A DNA stretch of 16,669 nucleotides, taken from the NCBI GenBank assembly GCA_902805495.1, contig CADCTH010000548.1:1-16669 (forward strand), given 5' to 3'. The DNA is from an uncultured Actinomycetospora sp. (GTDB lineage: Bacteria > Actinomycetota > Actinomycetes > Mycobacteriales > Pseudonocardiaceae). The notes under the pieces are model-generated. The model did no database searches and was not told where the DNA came from. It worked only from the letters and a program-made list of their open reading frames with translations. The position numbers were made by a program, and so were the translations under genes. Positions 1-7,287 of the stretch are shown piece by piece (position 1 is the first letter of the stretch; every line of letters starts with the position of its first letter).

Positions 1-1
1 C

Positions 2-952
2 CTGCGGGGCGTCGCCACCGAGATCGTCAACCACCACCGCGTGGAGGACGACGATGTGTGGCCGCTGCTCGAGGCCGTCGCGGGGGACCTGACGGCGCTG
101 GTGGCGCTGACCGAGGACCACGACCGTCTCGACCCGCTGCTCGTCCGCGCCGGCGACCTCGCGGCCGCCGACACCGCGACCCCGGAGCTGGCGGCGACGC
201 TGCACGAGCTGGCCGACCTGCTGGCCCGTCACGTCGCCGACGAGGAGCGCGACGTGTTCCCGATCATCACCGAGCGGGTCACCGTCGAGGACTACGCCCG
301 GTTGCAGGAACGGTTCCGCGGCACCCTCGGGCTGGGCGTGCTGACGTTCGTGGTGCCCTGGGTGGTCGGGCACGCCACCCCGGATGAGCGTCGGGTGCTG
401 CTCGCGGACGCCCCGCCGCCGCTGCGGGCGATCCTCGCGGTCACCGAGCGCCGGTTCCGGGCGCGGGCGGCGCGCCTGTTCGGGACGGGGCTCTCCGCCG
501 GAGACCGGTGGACGGTGCGGCTGATGAAGGCGGTCACCCGGGTCCAGGTCGCGCTCGTGCGCGCCACCGGCGGGCGGTGGGGGCACCGGTGGATCGCGGG
601 CACGACCGCGGTCGCCCTGACCACCACCGGGCGGCGCAGCGGGCAGCCGCGCACGGTGATGCTGCTGGCCCTGCCCGACGGCGACGATCTGCTCGTGGCC
701 GCCTCCCACGGCGGGGTCGACCGCGAACCACCGTGGTGGCTCAACCTGCAGGCCCATCCCCACGCACAGGTCACCCTGCGCGGCGAGCGCTTCGACGTCG
801 TCGCCGAGCAGGTCGGTGACGACGAGCACCCCGCGGTGTGGGCGCGCTTCGTCGCGGCCTGGCCCGGCTTCGCCGACTACCAGGCCGGGGTCCGCCGCCG
901 CATCGCGCTCCTGCGCCTGGGGCGGCGAGAGTCGGAGGGACGACAGCGGTAG
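2..952 (+). CDS. Hemerythrin (HHE) + DDN-type F420-dependent nitroreductase fusion, 5'-truncated
   Basis: The reading frame is already open at base 2, so the true start lies upstream of the window; the GTG at 41 is internal, because the preceding in-frame codons encode the hemerythrin HH pair just before it. The N-terminal part shows HHE-type iron-ligand spacing: HH..ED near 32-50, EDH near 115-123 and RHVADEE near 227-250. The C-terminal part, from about 580 to 930, is a deazaflavin-dependent nitroreductase (DDN) domain with the marker stretch TTTGRRSGQPRT, then a PWWLNLQAHP segment and the FADYQ motif near the end. Known: hemerythrin domains bind a di-iron centre that senses or carries O2 or handles NO/ROS, and DDN proteins use F420H2 or bind it. 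Inference: a cytoplasmic redox protein coupling a di-iron module to an F420 module. It converges on the acyltransferase gene with 12 nt between the stops. The domain calls are firm; the substrate is unknown. Confidence 0.88.
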   Translation: MRGVATEIVNHHRVEDDDVWPLLEAVAGDLTALVALTEDHDRLDPLLVRAGDLAAADTATPELAATLHELADLLARHVADEERDVFPIITERVTVEDYARLQERFRGTLGLGVLTFVVPWVVGHATPDERRVLLADAPPPLRAILAVTERRFRARAARLFGTGLSAGDRWTVRLMKAVTRVQVALVRATGGRWGHRWIAGTTAVALTTTGRRSGQPRTVMLLALPDGDDLLVAASHGGVDREPPWWLNLQAHPHAQVTLRGERFDVVAEQVGDDEHPAVWARFVAAWPGFADYQAGVRRRIALLRLGRRESEGRQR

Positions 953-964
953 CACGGCTCCCGG

Positions 965-2344
965 TCAGGACTGCGCCACGAGCTCCTCGAGCCCCCGCTC
1001 GATGCCGGCGGCGAGCACGTCGACGTCCGGCACGCCGTCGTGGTCGGCGTTGATGCCGAAGGTCATGCGCCCGGCGTAGGAGAAGACGCCGATCGCGAGC
1101 CGGCACCCCATCGTGATCGGCACGTGGGCGTGGAGGGAGGTCATGCGCCGCCCGAGCGCGTAGAGCGGCCTCGGTGGTCCGGGCACGTTGGTGGCGACGG
1201 CCTGGGCGATGGGCTGTGCGGACCTCGTCGCGTGGGCGCCCAGGGCGAGCAGCGCCGGCGCCACGAGGTCGCCCGCCGAGAGCAGCGTCCGGGCGTCGAC
1301 CGCGAGGACCCGCCGCTTGTGGTCGTCCATCTGCCGCTGCACGGCGGCGAACCGGGCCAGGGGGTCCGCCTCACCGACGGGGAGGTCGACCAGCACGGTG
1401 GTGATCCGGTTCCCGACCTCGCCGCGCTCGGACGCACGCCGCACCGACACCGGCACCAGGGTGCGGACGACGAGGTGGTCGGTGAGCTCGTCGCGCCCGG
1501 CGAGCAGGTCGCGGAGGCCGGCCGTGATCGCGGCGAGGACCACGTCGTTGGCCGAGCCACCGAGTCGGCGAGCGGTCCGGCGGACGGTCGGGAGATCGGT
1601 GGCGGTCCACGCCCACCGGCGGCGTCGCCCGAGGGGACCGTTCAGGCCGGACGCCGTCCGCGCGGTGGCCTGGCGGGCGAGGTCGAGGACCGCGGCGGCC
1701 ACGGCGTCCGTCCGGCGGACCCACTCCGTCGGGGAGGCGAGGTCGCGGAGCGCGCCCAGCTGCGCGACCGTGTGGTGCCCCGCGTCGGTGACCGTGTCGC
1801 GCACGCTCCGGGCGATCACGGCGGCGGTGGAGGGCTCGGGGTCGGGCACCCAGGGCTCCGGCTCCTCGCCACCGGCCCCGGGCTCCTGATCGAAGATCAG
1901 CTGCAACAGGTCGGTGCCCGCGATCCCGTCCACCATGCAGTGGTGGACCTTGGCGATGATCGCCCACCGATCGTCGGCGAGCCCGTCGACCAGCCACACC
2001 TCCCAGAGCGGCTTCGCCATGTCCAGGGGCTGCTCCACGACCCGCGCGACGAGGTCGCGCAGCTGCTCGTCGCCACCCGGCTCGTCCGCCGCGACCTGCC
2101 GGACGTGCTGGTCGACCCGGAAGTCCTGGTCGTCCACCCACACCGGCCGCCCGAGGCCGAGGGGGACGGTGCGCACCCGCTGGCGGTACCGACGCACGTG
2201 CGGGAGCTTGCTCGCCAGCAGCGCCGTGAGCTCCTCGTACCGGGGCGCCGGACCCTCCATCACCGACACCGAGCCCACGTGCATCGGGGTCGTGCGGCTC
2301 TCGAGGTGGTAGAAGCTCGCGTCGATCGGTCCCAGGCGGTCCAC
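965..2344 (-). CDS. WS/DGAT family wax ester synthase / diacylglycerol O-acyltransferase
   Basis: A 459-aa protein, the usual length for bacterial WS/DGAT enzymes, which transfer the acyl group of acyl-CoA to diacylglycerol or fatty alcohols to make triacylglycerol or wax ester at the membrane/lipid-droplet surface. The family opening MDRLGPIDASF supports the GTG start at 2344; an ATG at 2352 is out of frame. The catalytic HHxxxDG motif is intact (HHCMVDG, residues 134-140), preceded by the PLWE(V)WLVDGL block at 112-122. The C-terminal NVPGP motif is at 386-390 and a late GINADHDGVPD block is also typical. The ribosome site before the start is weak. It lies downstream of the USP-GreA gene on the same strand, across a 117-nt gap with a strong hairpin, so it may have its own promoter. 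Substrate preference (triacylglycerol or wax ester) cannot be read from the sequence. Confidence 0.92.
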   Translation of the reverse strand: MDRLGPIDASFYHLESRTTPMHVGSVSVMEGPAPRYEELTALLASKLPHVRRYRQRVRTVPLGLGRPVWVDDQDFRVDQHVRQVAADEPGGDEQLRDLVARVVEQPLDMAKPLWEVWLVDGLADDRWAIIAKVHHCMVDGIAGTDLLQLIFDQEPGAGGEEPEPWVPDPEPSTAAVIARSVRDTVTDAGHHTVAQLGALRDLASPTEWVRRTDAVAAAVLDLARQATARTASGLNGPLGRRRRWAWTATDLPTVRRTARRLGGSANDVVLAAITAGLRDLLAGRDELTDHLVVRTLVPVSVRRASERGEVGNRITTVLVDLPVGEADPLARFAAVQRQMDDHKRRVLAVDARTLLSAGDLVAPALLALGAHATRSAQPIAQAVATNVPGPPRPLYALGRRMTSLHAHVPITMGCRLAIGVFSYAGRMTFGINADHDGVPDVDVLAAGIERGLEELVAQS

Positions 2345-2425
2345 CGGTCCATGGTCTCGCCGGGACCGGCGACGGGTTCTCCGTGGCCCCTCCGGTCGTC
2401 GGACTGGGCGCGCCGGTGCACGATC

Positions 2426-2452
2426 GGCCTCGGCCGAAGGACGGCCAAGGCC
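2426..2452 (-). terminator. Hairpin terminator candidate after the USP-GreA gene
   Basis: Nine nt past the stop of the minus-strand gene ending at 2462, the transcript can form a 10-bp stem: GGCCU, a U-G wobble, then GGCC pairing with GGCC G AGGCC around a 7-nt loop. There is no U tract, which is common for actinobacterial hairpin terminators. It would partly insulate the downstream acyltransferase gene from the USP-GreA transcript. Confidence 0.45.
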
Positions 2453-2461
2453 ACGCCCACC

Positions 2462-3709
2462 TCAGGGACGGCCGCTGCTCACCGAGGAAGGATCCTGGCG
2501 AGGTGCTGTCGCCTCCCGGGCGTACCGGTCCAGCGGCGTGGCCGACAGCACCGCGAGGCGCACCTCGGCGCCGGACGGCACCGTGGCCGTCCGGACGTCG
2601 CCGGGCCGCGCGCCCAGCAGCGCCCGGCCGACGGGGGAGTCGGGGGAGCAGACGTCCGGCGCGGCGCTCACCATCGGCCCTCCGTGCGCCAGGAGGAACA
2701 CCTCCGGCTCGGGGTCGTCGTCGAGGCGCACGGTCAGCACCATGCCCGGCTCGGCGACCCCGTCGTCCTCGGGAGTACGGCCCGAGTCGCCGGCCAGGAG
2801 GAGCTCCTGGAGGTCGCGGATCCGCTGTTCCCGCCATTCCCGCACGGCCAGGCCGTCCGGGCCCTCGTCGTCGAGACGGCGTGGGCTCGAGCGGTGGGTG
2901 AGGAGGAGACGGTCCAGCTCGGCGACGGCGTGCTCGTAGCCCTCGGGGCTCAGCCAGGCGCCACGGGTCGATGACACGGCGGGTCCACCATTCGTTGTCG
3001 AGGGAGGGCGCGCGACGAGACCCGGGGGGAGCATCACCGCGCAGGGACTGCGCTGGAGCAACCTGTCCATCTGCACGACGGGCGACGGCGAGACGACGAT
3101 CAGTTGGGCCCAGCGACCGACGTCGAGCAGCGCCTCGGTCAGGTCGGCGCCGTCGTCCTCCCGGTCCCGCGAGCAGCGGCGTCGCGGCCACACGGAGATG
3201 AGCTCGACCCCGAACCGCCGGACGACCTGCCCGGCGAGCGTCTGGACGCAGGGGTCCTGCGGGGTGCCCGCGAGCCCGACCACGACCGGCCGGGCCGAGG
3301 GCGTGGACGCCCACGAACCGGCCCATCTCGCCGGCACGACGACGGTCGGGCAGGCGGCCCCCGCGAGGAGGAAGGACGTGGTCCCGTCCGGCACCGTCGA
3401 GGGGTCGGCGTGGCGACGGCTCCCGATCACGAGCAGGTCGGCGTCCCGTGCGCACGCCCGGAGCACCGGTCCGACCGCACCGGTCAGGGACTCGGCGCTG
3501 ACCGGGTTCCCCGGTGCGACCGCTGCGGCGACGGCCCGCGCCCGGCGCAGCGGCGCCGAGCGGCGGGCGTCCTCCACTCCCGTCGACCGGATCTCCACCA
3601 GGTGCAGGCGCGCTCCCCGACGAGCCGCCTCGGCGGCCGCCCAGCTCACCGCGGCCAGCACCCCGAGCGACCCGTCGACCCCGACGACGACCTCCGCCTC
3701 CCGTGCCAT
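2462..3709 (-). CDS. Tandem universal stress protein domains fused to a GreA/GreB-like domain
   Basis: A continuous 415-aa frame from ATG 3709. Residues 6-128 are a USP domain: opening VVVGVDGS, closing strand DLLVIGSRRH, then a degenerate nucleotide loop ending CPTVVVP. Residues 138-230 are a shorter, second USP-like half (PVVVGLAGTP; QLIVVSPSP; SPCAVMLPPG). After a linker rich in P, S, T and G, residues 251-308 resemble the GreA N-terminal coiled coil (LSPEGYEHAVAELDRLL, then REWREQRIRDLQELL). Residues 320-392 match the GreA/GreB C-terminal FKBP-like domain (CSPDSPVGRALLG, PGD, VPSGAEVRLAVLS). Known: USPs bind nucleotides and act in stress and dormancy; Gre factors enter the RNA polymerase secondary channel. 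Inference: a stress-linked transcription modulator. The canonical GDLxENAEY tip is not conserved. It is divergent from the DUF3040 gene (139-nt gap). The start is chosen on USP homology; no good ribosome site is visible, so a leaderless mRNA is possible. Confidence 0.8.
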   Translation of the reverse strand: MAREAEVVVGVDGSLGVLAAVSWAAAEAARRGARLHLVEIRSTGVEDARRSAPLRRARAVAAAVAPGNPVSAESLTGAVGPVLRACARDADLLVIGSRRHADPSTVPDGTTSFLLAGAACPTVVVPARWAGSWASTPSARPVVVGLAGTPQDPCVQTLAGQVVRRFGVELISVWPRRRCSRDREDDGADLTEALLDVGRWAQLIVVSPSPVVQMDRLLQRSPCAVMLPPGLVARPPSTTNGGPAVSSTRGAWLSPEGYEHAVAELDRLLLTHRSSPRRLDDEGPDGLAVREWREQRIRDLQELLLAGDSGRTPEDDGVAEPGMVLTVRLDDDPEPEVFLLAHGGPMVSAAPDVCSPDSPVGRALLGARPGDVRTATVPSGAEVRLAVLSATPLDRYAREATAPRQDPSSVSSGRP

Positions 3710-3750
3710 GCGTCGAGCGTGGGCGGGCCACGCGGGGAGTGCCTTGTTCT

Positions 3751-3770
3751 CCGACGACAACGTTCGTCGG
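3751..3770. promoter_or_regulatory. Inverted repeat in the divergent promoter region
   Basis: CCGACGA (3751-3757) and TCGTCGG (3764-3770) form perfect 7-bp arms around a 6-bp spacer, midway between the divergent starts at 3709 and 3849. The position suits an operator serving both genes. No regulator is identified, and no clear -35/-10 pair can be placed. Confidence 0.35.
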
Positions 3771-3848
3771 GCGACCTGTCGCCGGGGACAACGCCGACGC
3801 CCGCGTGTGCCGGGATCGTCGAGCGCAATGGCCACGAGGAGGTCGACC

Positions 3849-4142
3849 ATGCTCAGCGACCAGGAGCGCGCGACGCTGCGCGACATCGAGGACCGGATGC
3901 TCGCCGACGACCCCGCGTGGGCCGAGGCCTTCGACGTCACCGCGGCGCGCGTGGCGCGCCAGCGAGCCCACGAGATGGCCTTCCACCTCGTGGCGGTGGT
4001 CGTCTGGACGGTCATGGCTGCGCTCATGGTGGCGGCCGGCGCACCGGGCCCGGCGGTGTTCTTCGCCGCGCTCACCGGCCTGTCCGTCTGGCTGATCCGG
4101 CGGCTGCGCCGTTCCGCCCGGACGGACACCGCGGCGGTCTGA
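3849..4142 (+). CDS. DUF3040 small membrane protein
   Basis: A 97-aa protein. The opening LSDQERATLRDIEDRMLADDPAWAEAF is the signature of the actinobacterial DUF3040 family (L-S-E-E-R..L..IE..L..DDP). Two membrane segments follow, at residues about 45-64 and 67-84, the second followed by a positive tail RRLRRSAR. The ATG at 3849 has a strong GAGGAGGT site at 3836-3843; an in-frame ATG at 3828 would lack it. The function of the family is unknown. It is divergent from the USP-GreA gene and converges on the PucR gene with 6 nt between the stops. Confidence 0.88.
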   Translation: MLSDQERATLRDIEDRMLADDPAWAEAFDVTAARVARQRAHEMAFHLVAVVVWTVMAALMVAAGAPGPAVFFAALTGLSVWLIRRLRRSARTDTAAV

Positions 4143-4148
4143 CGCCGA

Positions 4149-5696
4149 TCAGTCGCCGTCGCCGTCCAGCGCGGCGAGGGCCACGATCATGGCGAGGCGC
4201 TGGTCGGGATGGCCCGTCGCGAGGTGGGTGATCGCGTCCATCCGACGGAGCCGGTAGCGCACGGTGTTCGGGTGCACGTCGAGGGACGCGGCGGTGACCG
4301 GGATGTCGCCGTGCGCGGCGAGCCACGCCCGCAGGGTCGACACGTAGTGGGTGCCGTGTCGCCGGTCGTGCCGTCGGAGCTCCGCGACGGGACCCCGTTC
4401 CGGCACGCGCCCGGCCGCGGTGACCGCACGCAGGCGGCGCATGACGATCCGGTCCCAGGACTCGTCGTACGCGACGGGCGGGAGCTCGGGGCGGGAGGCG
4501 TGCAGGGCGAGGCACTCGTCGGCCTCCCGGCGGCTCGCGGGCAGGGACGGCGCGTCGGCGACGCCGCCGACGCCGGCCACGAGACCCACGTGCGGCGGCA
4601 GGCCCGCCCGCACCGACGCCACCCACCGCCGGGCACCGTCGACCGTGTCGTCCCGGGCGGGCAACAGGGTGTAGACGGTGTTCGCGAACAGCGCGCTGCG
4701 CCCCGGGCGGGACCACCCGAAGCCCGTGGTGACGTGGTCGAACGTGAGCAGGACCCCGGCGTGCTGCTCGTCCTCGGCATGGGCCTGCAGGGCCACGACG
4801 CGCAGCCCCGCGGCGACCAGGCCCAGCTGGCTGATCATGGCCTGGGGGTCGCCGGTGCCCTCGAGCAGCCGGGTGACCAGGTCGGACTCCACCTGCCGTT
4901 CGAGATCGGCGCTGGCCCGCGAGCGCAGCAGGTGCAGCGCCGCGGTCCGGGCGCCGTCCTCGAGGACACCCCGGCGCACGTCGTCGAACGGCATCCCGGT
5001 CTCGACCCAGAGCGACCCGAGGAGCTCCCGGCCGGCGCGGACGGCGACGACCATGCGGCCGCCGAACCCGTGATCGGGGGCGGGCTCGACGAACAGCGGC
5101 TCGTCGGAGCCCGCGAGGTGGCCGAACACCCCGCGCTCGGCGAACACCTCGCGCACCGGGTCGGGCATCCGTCGCCCCAGGATGGTCCGGGAGCGCACCG
5201 CGTCCACGACCTCGTCGGAGCTGGAGTAGGCCAGCACCCGGGAGAGCTGGTCCTCGATCACCACCGAGGAACCCCCGAGCGCGGCGGCGAGCGTGTCGGC
5301 GAGCGCGAACAGGTCCGTCGGGCCCCGCCCCGACTCGGTCTCGCGGCCCTCGAGGACCAGCCCGTAGGTCAGCCCCGTCAGGTGGCTCCAGGACACCTCG
5401 GGTTCGACCAGCACCACGGCGATCCCCGCGTCCGCGGCCGCCGACGCCACCGCCGGCTCGAGCGGCGTCGGCGCACGCACCAGCACCGCGCTCGCCCGCG
5501 CCCGGGTCGCGAGTGCGACGGCCTCGGCCGGTGCCTCGATCCCCACCGCCAGGAAGACGTCGCCGGTGGTCGCGCGTCGGTCCGTCGCGTCGTGCACGAC
5601 GACGCTGCGCAGCATCGCCTCGCGGGTGTGGGCGCCGGCGACGAGCCGCGCGCCGCTGCCGGCGAGGACGTTCACCAACCGGTCCAGCGTGATCAT
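4149..5696 (-). CDS. PucR/CdaR-family transcriptional regulator
   Basis: A 515-aa protein with full PucR architecture: an N-terminal PucR sensing domain (ITLDRLVNVL..ARLVAG, then VVVHDATDR and TGDVFLAVG, to about residue 130), a central CdaR GGDEF-like region (roughly 270-400), and a C-terminal helix-turn-helix at 467-490 (VTAASLDVHPNTVRYRLRRM), the HTH_30 signature. The ATG at 5696 is preferred over an in-frame TTG at 5717: it starts at the family opening and has GAGG five bases upstream. Known: PucR proteins activate or repress catabolic operons for purines, amino acids, polyamines or proline in response to metabolites. No catabolic operon is adjacent; the divergent neighbour is an orphan membrane protein. 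The effector is unknown. Confidence 0.93.
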   Translation of the reverse strand: MITLDRLVNVLAGSGARLVAGAHTREAMLRSVVVHDATDRRATTGDVFLAVGIEAPAEAVALATRARASAVLVRAPTPLEPAVASAAADAGIAVVLVEPEVSWSHLTGLTYGLVLEGRETESGRGPTDLFALADTLAAALGGSSVVIEDQLSRVLAYSSSDEVVDAVRSRTILGRRMPDPVREVFAERGVFGHLAGSDEPLFVEPAPDHGFGGRMVVAVRAGRELLGSLWVETGMPFDDVRRGVLEDGARTAALHLLRSRASADLERQVESDLVTRLLEGTGDPQAMISQLGLVAAGLRVVALQAHAEDEQHAGVLLTFDHVTTGFGWSRPGRSALFANTVYTLLPARDDTVDGARRWVASVRAGLPPHVGLVAGVGGVADAPSLPASRREADECLALHASRPELPPVAYDESWDRIVMRRLRAVTAAGRVPERGPVAELRRHDRRHGTHYVSTLRAWLAAHGDIPVTAASLDVHPNTVRYRLRRMDAITHLATGHPDQRLAMIVALAALDGDGD

Positions 5697-5828
5697 GTGC
5701 GCCTCGGTCCGCGACAAGGACGAGCACTGAGCTTGTCACGGCGCTACAACCGCCGGGCAACGGAATCGACGCACCATGACGTCGGAGCCCGACCGACGGG
5801 CGGACGAGTGATCGAGGAGTGTGCGGAG

Positions 5829-6314
5829 ATGGGGACGGCGGCGACAGGACGCGACGTGCGGGCGATCGCGACGGAGCACCTCGACCAGGAGGCCCGCCGG
5901 TTCACCCGTCGCACGCGTGTGGCGATGGCGCTGGAGGGCGTGCTGGCGGTGGCCCTCGGCGGCGCCGGCGTCGTCATCGCCATGGGCAGCGACGCGGCGA
6001 CGGCCGCAGTGGCGGGGTTCCGCCTGGGGCTGCCCCAGTTCGCGGTCCTGGCCGGCCTGGGGGCGCTCCTGCTCGTGTCCCTGCGTTCGCGGACCGCGCT
6101 GCGTCGCGCGGCCGTGGTCTCCGCGGTCGTGGCGACGGCGATGTTCGTCGCCGGCGGTGTCCACTACCCGCACGGCGTGTGGGACATCAACACCGCCGGG
6201 ATCTTCCTGCCGGCGGTGATCGCGCTCGCCGGGTTCGTCGAGTACGTGTTCCTCAGCAGCGTCGAGTTCGTCTCGGCGCCGAGCGACACCCCCGACGCGG
6301 CTGGGCGGGCATGA
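5829..6314 (+). CDS. Four-TM hypothetical membrane protein
   Basis: A 161-aa protein that I do not assign to a named family. A charged cytoplasmic-type N-terminus (residues 1-30, rich in D, E and R) precedes four hydrophobic segments at about 31-52, 67-85, 93-110 and 123-144. The loop before the last segment carries HYPHGVWDINTAG, which contains the most distinctive residues. The ATG at 5829 is supported by GAGGAG at 5814-5819; an in-frame GTG at 5808 lies upstream of that site. It is divergent from the PucR gene across 132 nt, so it is a candidate PucR target. It is separated by 111 nt from the methyltransferase gene on the same strand. Confidence 0.75.
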   Translation: MGTAATGRDVRAIATEHLDQEARRFTRRTRVAMALEGVLAVALGGAGVVIAMGSDAATAAVAGFRLGLPQFAVLAGLGALLLVSLRSRTALRRAAVVSAVVATAMFVAGGVHYPHGVWDINTAGIFLPAVIALAGFVEYVFLSSVEFVSAPSDTPDAAGRA

Positions 6315-6425
6315 CGGCCGCCGACCCCTGCAGGGCCGCGAGGCGGCGAACACGGTCTTCGTCGCGACCACGCCCGGCCGGGCGGGTCTATCGTCGCCCT
6401 CCTCCGCAGGTGAGCGAGGCGGCTC

Positions 6426-7208
6426 GTGACCATGTTGCCGTTCGACGACGAGGGTGCGCGGCGGATCCAGGGTGTCTACGCCACGCCGGACGTGGTCCGG
6501 CAACGGGACGAGGTGCTCACGCTGCTGGGTGCGAGGCCCGGTGAGCGCGTCCTGGACGTCGGTTCCGGGCCGGGGTTCCTGCTGGCCTCCATCGCCGACG
6601 CGGTCGGACCCGAGGGGTCGGCACACGGGCTCGACCCCAGCCCGGCGATGAACGCCATCGCCGCGGCGCACTGCGCCGGTCGCCCCGGGGTGAGCGTCGA
6701 TGAGGGGAGCGCCGAGGTCCTGCCCTACGCCGACGACGCGTTCGACGCCGTGGTGTCGACCCAGGTGTACGAATACGTGGCCGACGTCCTCGGCGCCCTC
6801 GTCGAGGTGCGGCGGGTGTTGCGGCCAGGTGGCCGCGTCGTGCTCCTGGACACCGACTGGGACTCGGTGGTGTGGCACGCGGCCGACCGCGACCTGCACC
6901 AGCGGGTGATGGCGGCCTGGGAGGAGCACCTGGTCCACCCCCGCCTGCCCCGGGTGCTGCCCGGACTGCTGGAGCGGGCGGGGTTCCGCGTCGTCGACCG
7001 TGTGCTGATCCCGCTGTTCAACCCCGTCTACGACGACGACACCTACAGCGCCTGGACGATGGACGGCATCGGTGCCTACGTCACCGGCCGACAGGGACTC
7101 ACCGAGCAGGACGTGGACCGTTGGCGCGAGGACCTGCGCTCCCGAGGCACCGACTACCTGTTCAGCATCGACCGGTTCTGCTTCGTCGCGGTGGCGACCG
7201 ACGCCTGA
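6426..7208 (+). CDS. Class I SAM-dependent methyltransferase
   Basis: A 260-aa UbiE/arsenite-methyltransferase-like (Methyltransf_11/25 type) enzyme. SAM-binding motif I is VLDVGSGPGF (residues 42-51), the acidic ribose-binding position is in GLDPSPAM (68-75), the motif II-like block is DDAFDAVVSTQVYEYV (103-118), and LRPGGRVVLLD (132-142) is motif III. The C-terminal extension (residues 175-260, VYDDDTYSAWTMDGIGAYV) probably shapes the substrate site. GAGGCGG at 6416-6422 serves either the GTG at 6426 or an in-frame ATG at 6432; the choice between them is open. The substrate is unknown: only one cysteine pair (C83 and C252) is present, against the multi-cysteine pattern of arsenite methyltransferases. 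Confidence 0.88.
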   Translation: MTMLPFDDEGARRIQGVYATPDVVRQRDEVLTLLGARPGERVLDVGSGPGFLLASIADAVGPEGSAHGLDPSPAMNAIAAAHCAGRPGVSVDEGSAEVLPYADDAFDAVVSTQVYEYVADVLGALVEVRRVLRPGGRVVLLDTDWDSVVWHAADRDLHQRVMAAWEEHLVHPRLPRVLPGLLERAGFRVVDRVLIPLFNPVYDDDTYSAWTMDGIGAYVTGRQGLTEQDVDRWREDLRSRGTDYLFSIDRFCFVAVATDA

Positions 7209-7210
7209 GC

Positions 7211-7233
7211 CCCGTCCTCCCCGACGGGACGGG
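7211..7233. terminator. Hairpin between convergent methyltransferase and tetR genes
   Basis: CCCGTCC (7211-7217) pairs with GGACGGG (7227-7233) around a 9-nt loop, starting 3 nt after the methyltransferase stop. There is no U tract. It sits between two convergent genes, as expected for a terminator. Confidence 0.5.
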
Positions 7234-7287
7234 CCGACTGCCTCGTCCGTGGCGTGCATCGCCCCTGACGACCGCGCGTGCCGCGCT

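Noticed and set aside
2345..2461. DosR-type dormancy box upstream of the acyltransferase
   Set aside because: I looked for a GGGACT/AGTCCC-like dyad here and in 3710-3848 and found none that pairs convincingly.
1371..3986. An 871-codon minus-strand open frame
   Set aside because: It overlaps the acyltransferase and USP-GreA genes in another frame, is Arg/Gly/Pro-rich without any motif, and is a high-GC shadow.
3710..4129. An extended N-terminus for the USP-GreA gene reaching 4129
   Set aside because: The extra residues are antisense to the DUF3040 gene, and the USP domain opens directly at MAREAEVVVGVDGS.
4139..4152. CTGA/TCAG hairpin between the DUF3040 and PucR stops
   Set aside because: Only 4 bp pair cleanly, with an internal loop before any further pairing; too weak to call a terminator.
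4209..6314. A 701-codon plus-strand frame ending in the four-TM protein
   Set aside because: Its first 540 codons are antisense to the PucR gene and lack family features; only the part from 5829 is a plausible protein.
6326..6335. CCCTGCAGGG palindrome before the methyltransferase gene
   Set aside because: A 10-bp GC-rich palindrome is expected by chance in such DNA, and it is not placed over a recognisable promoter.
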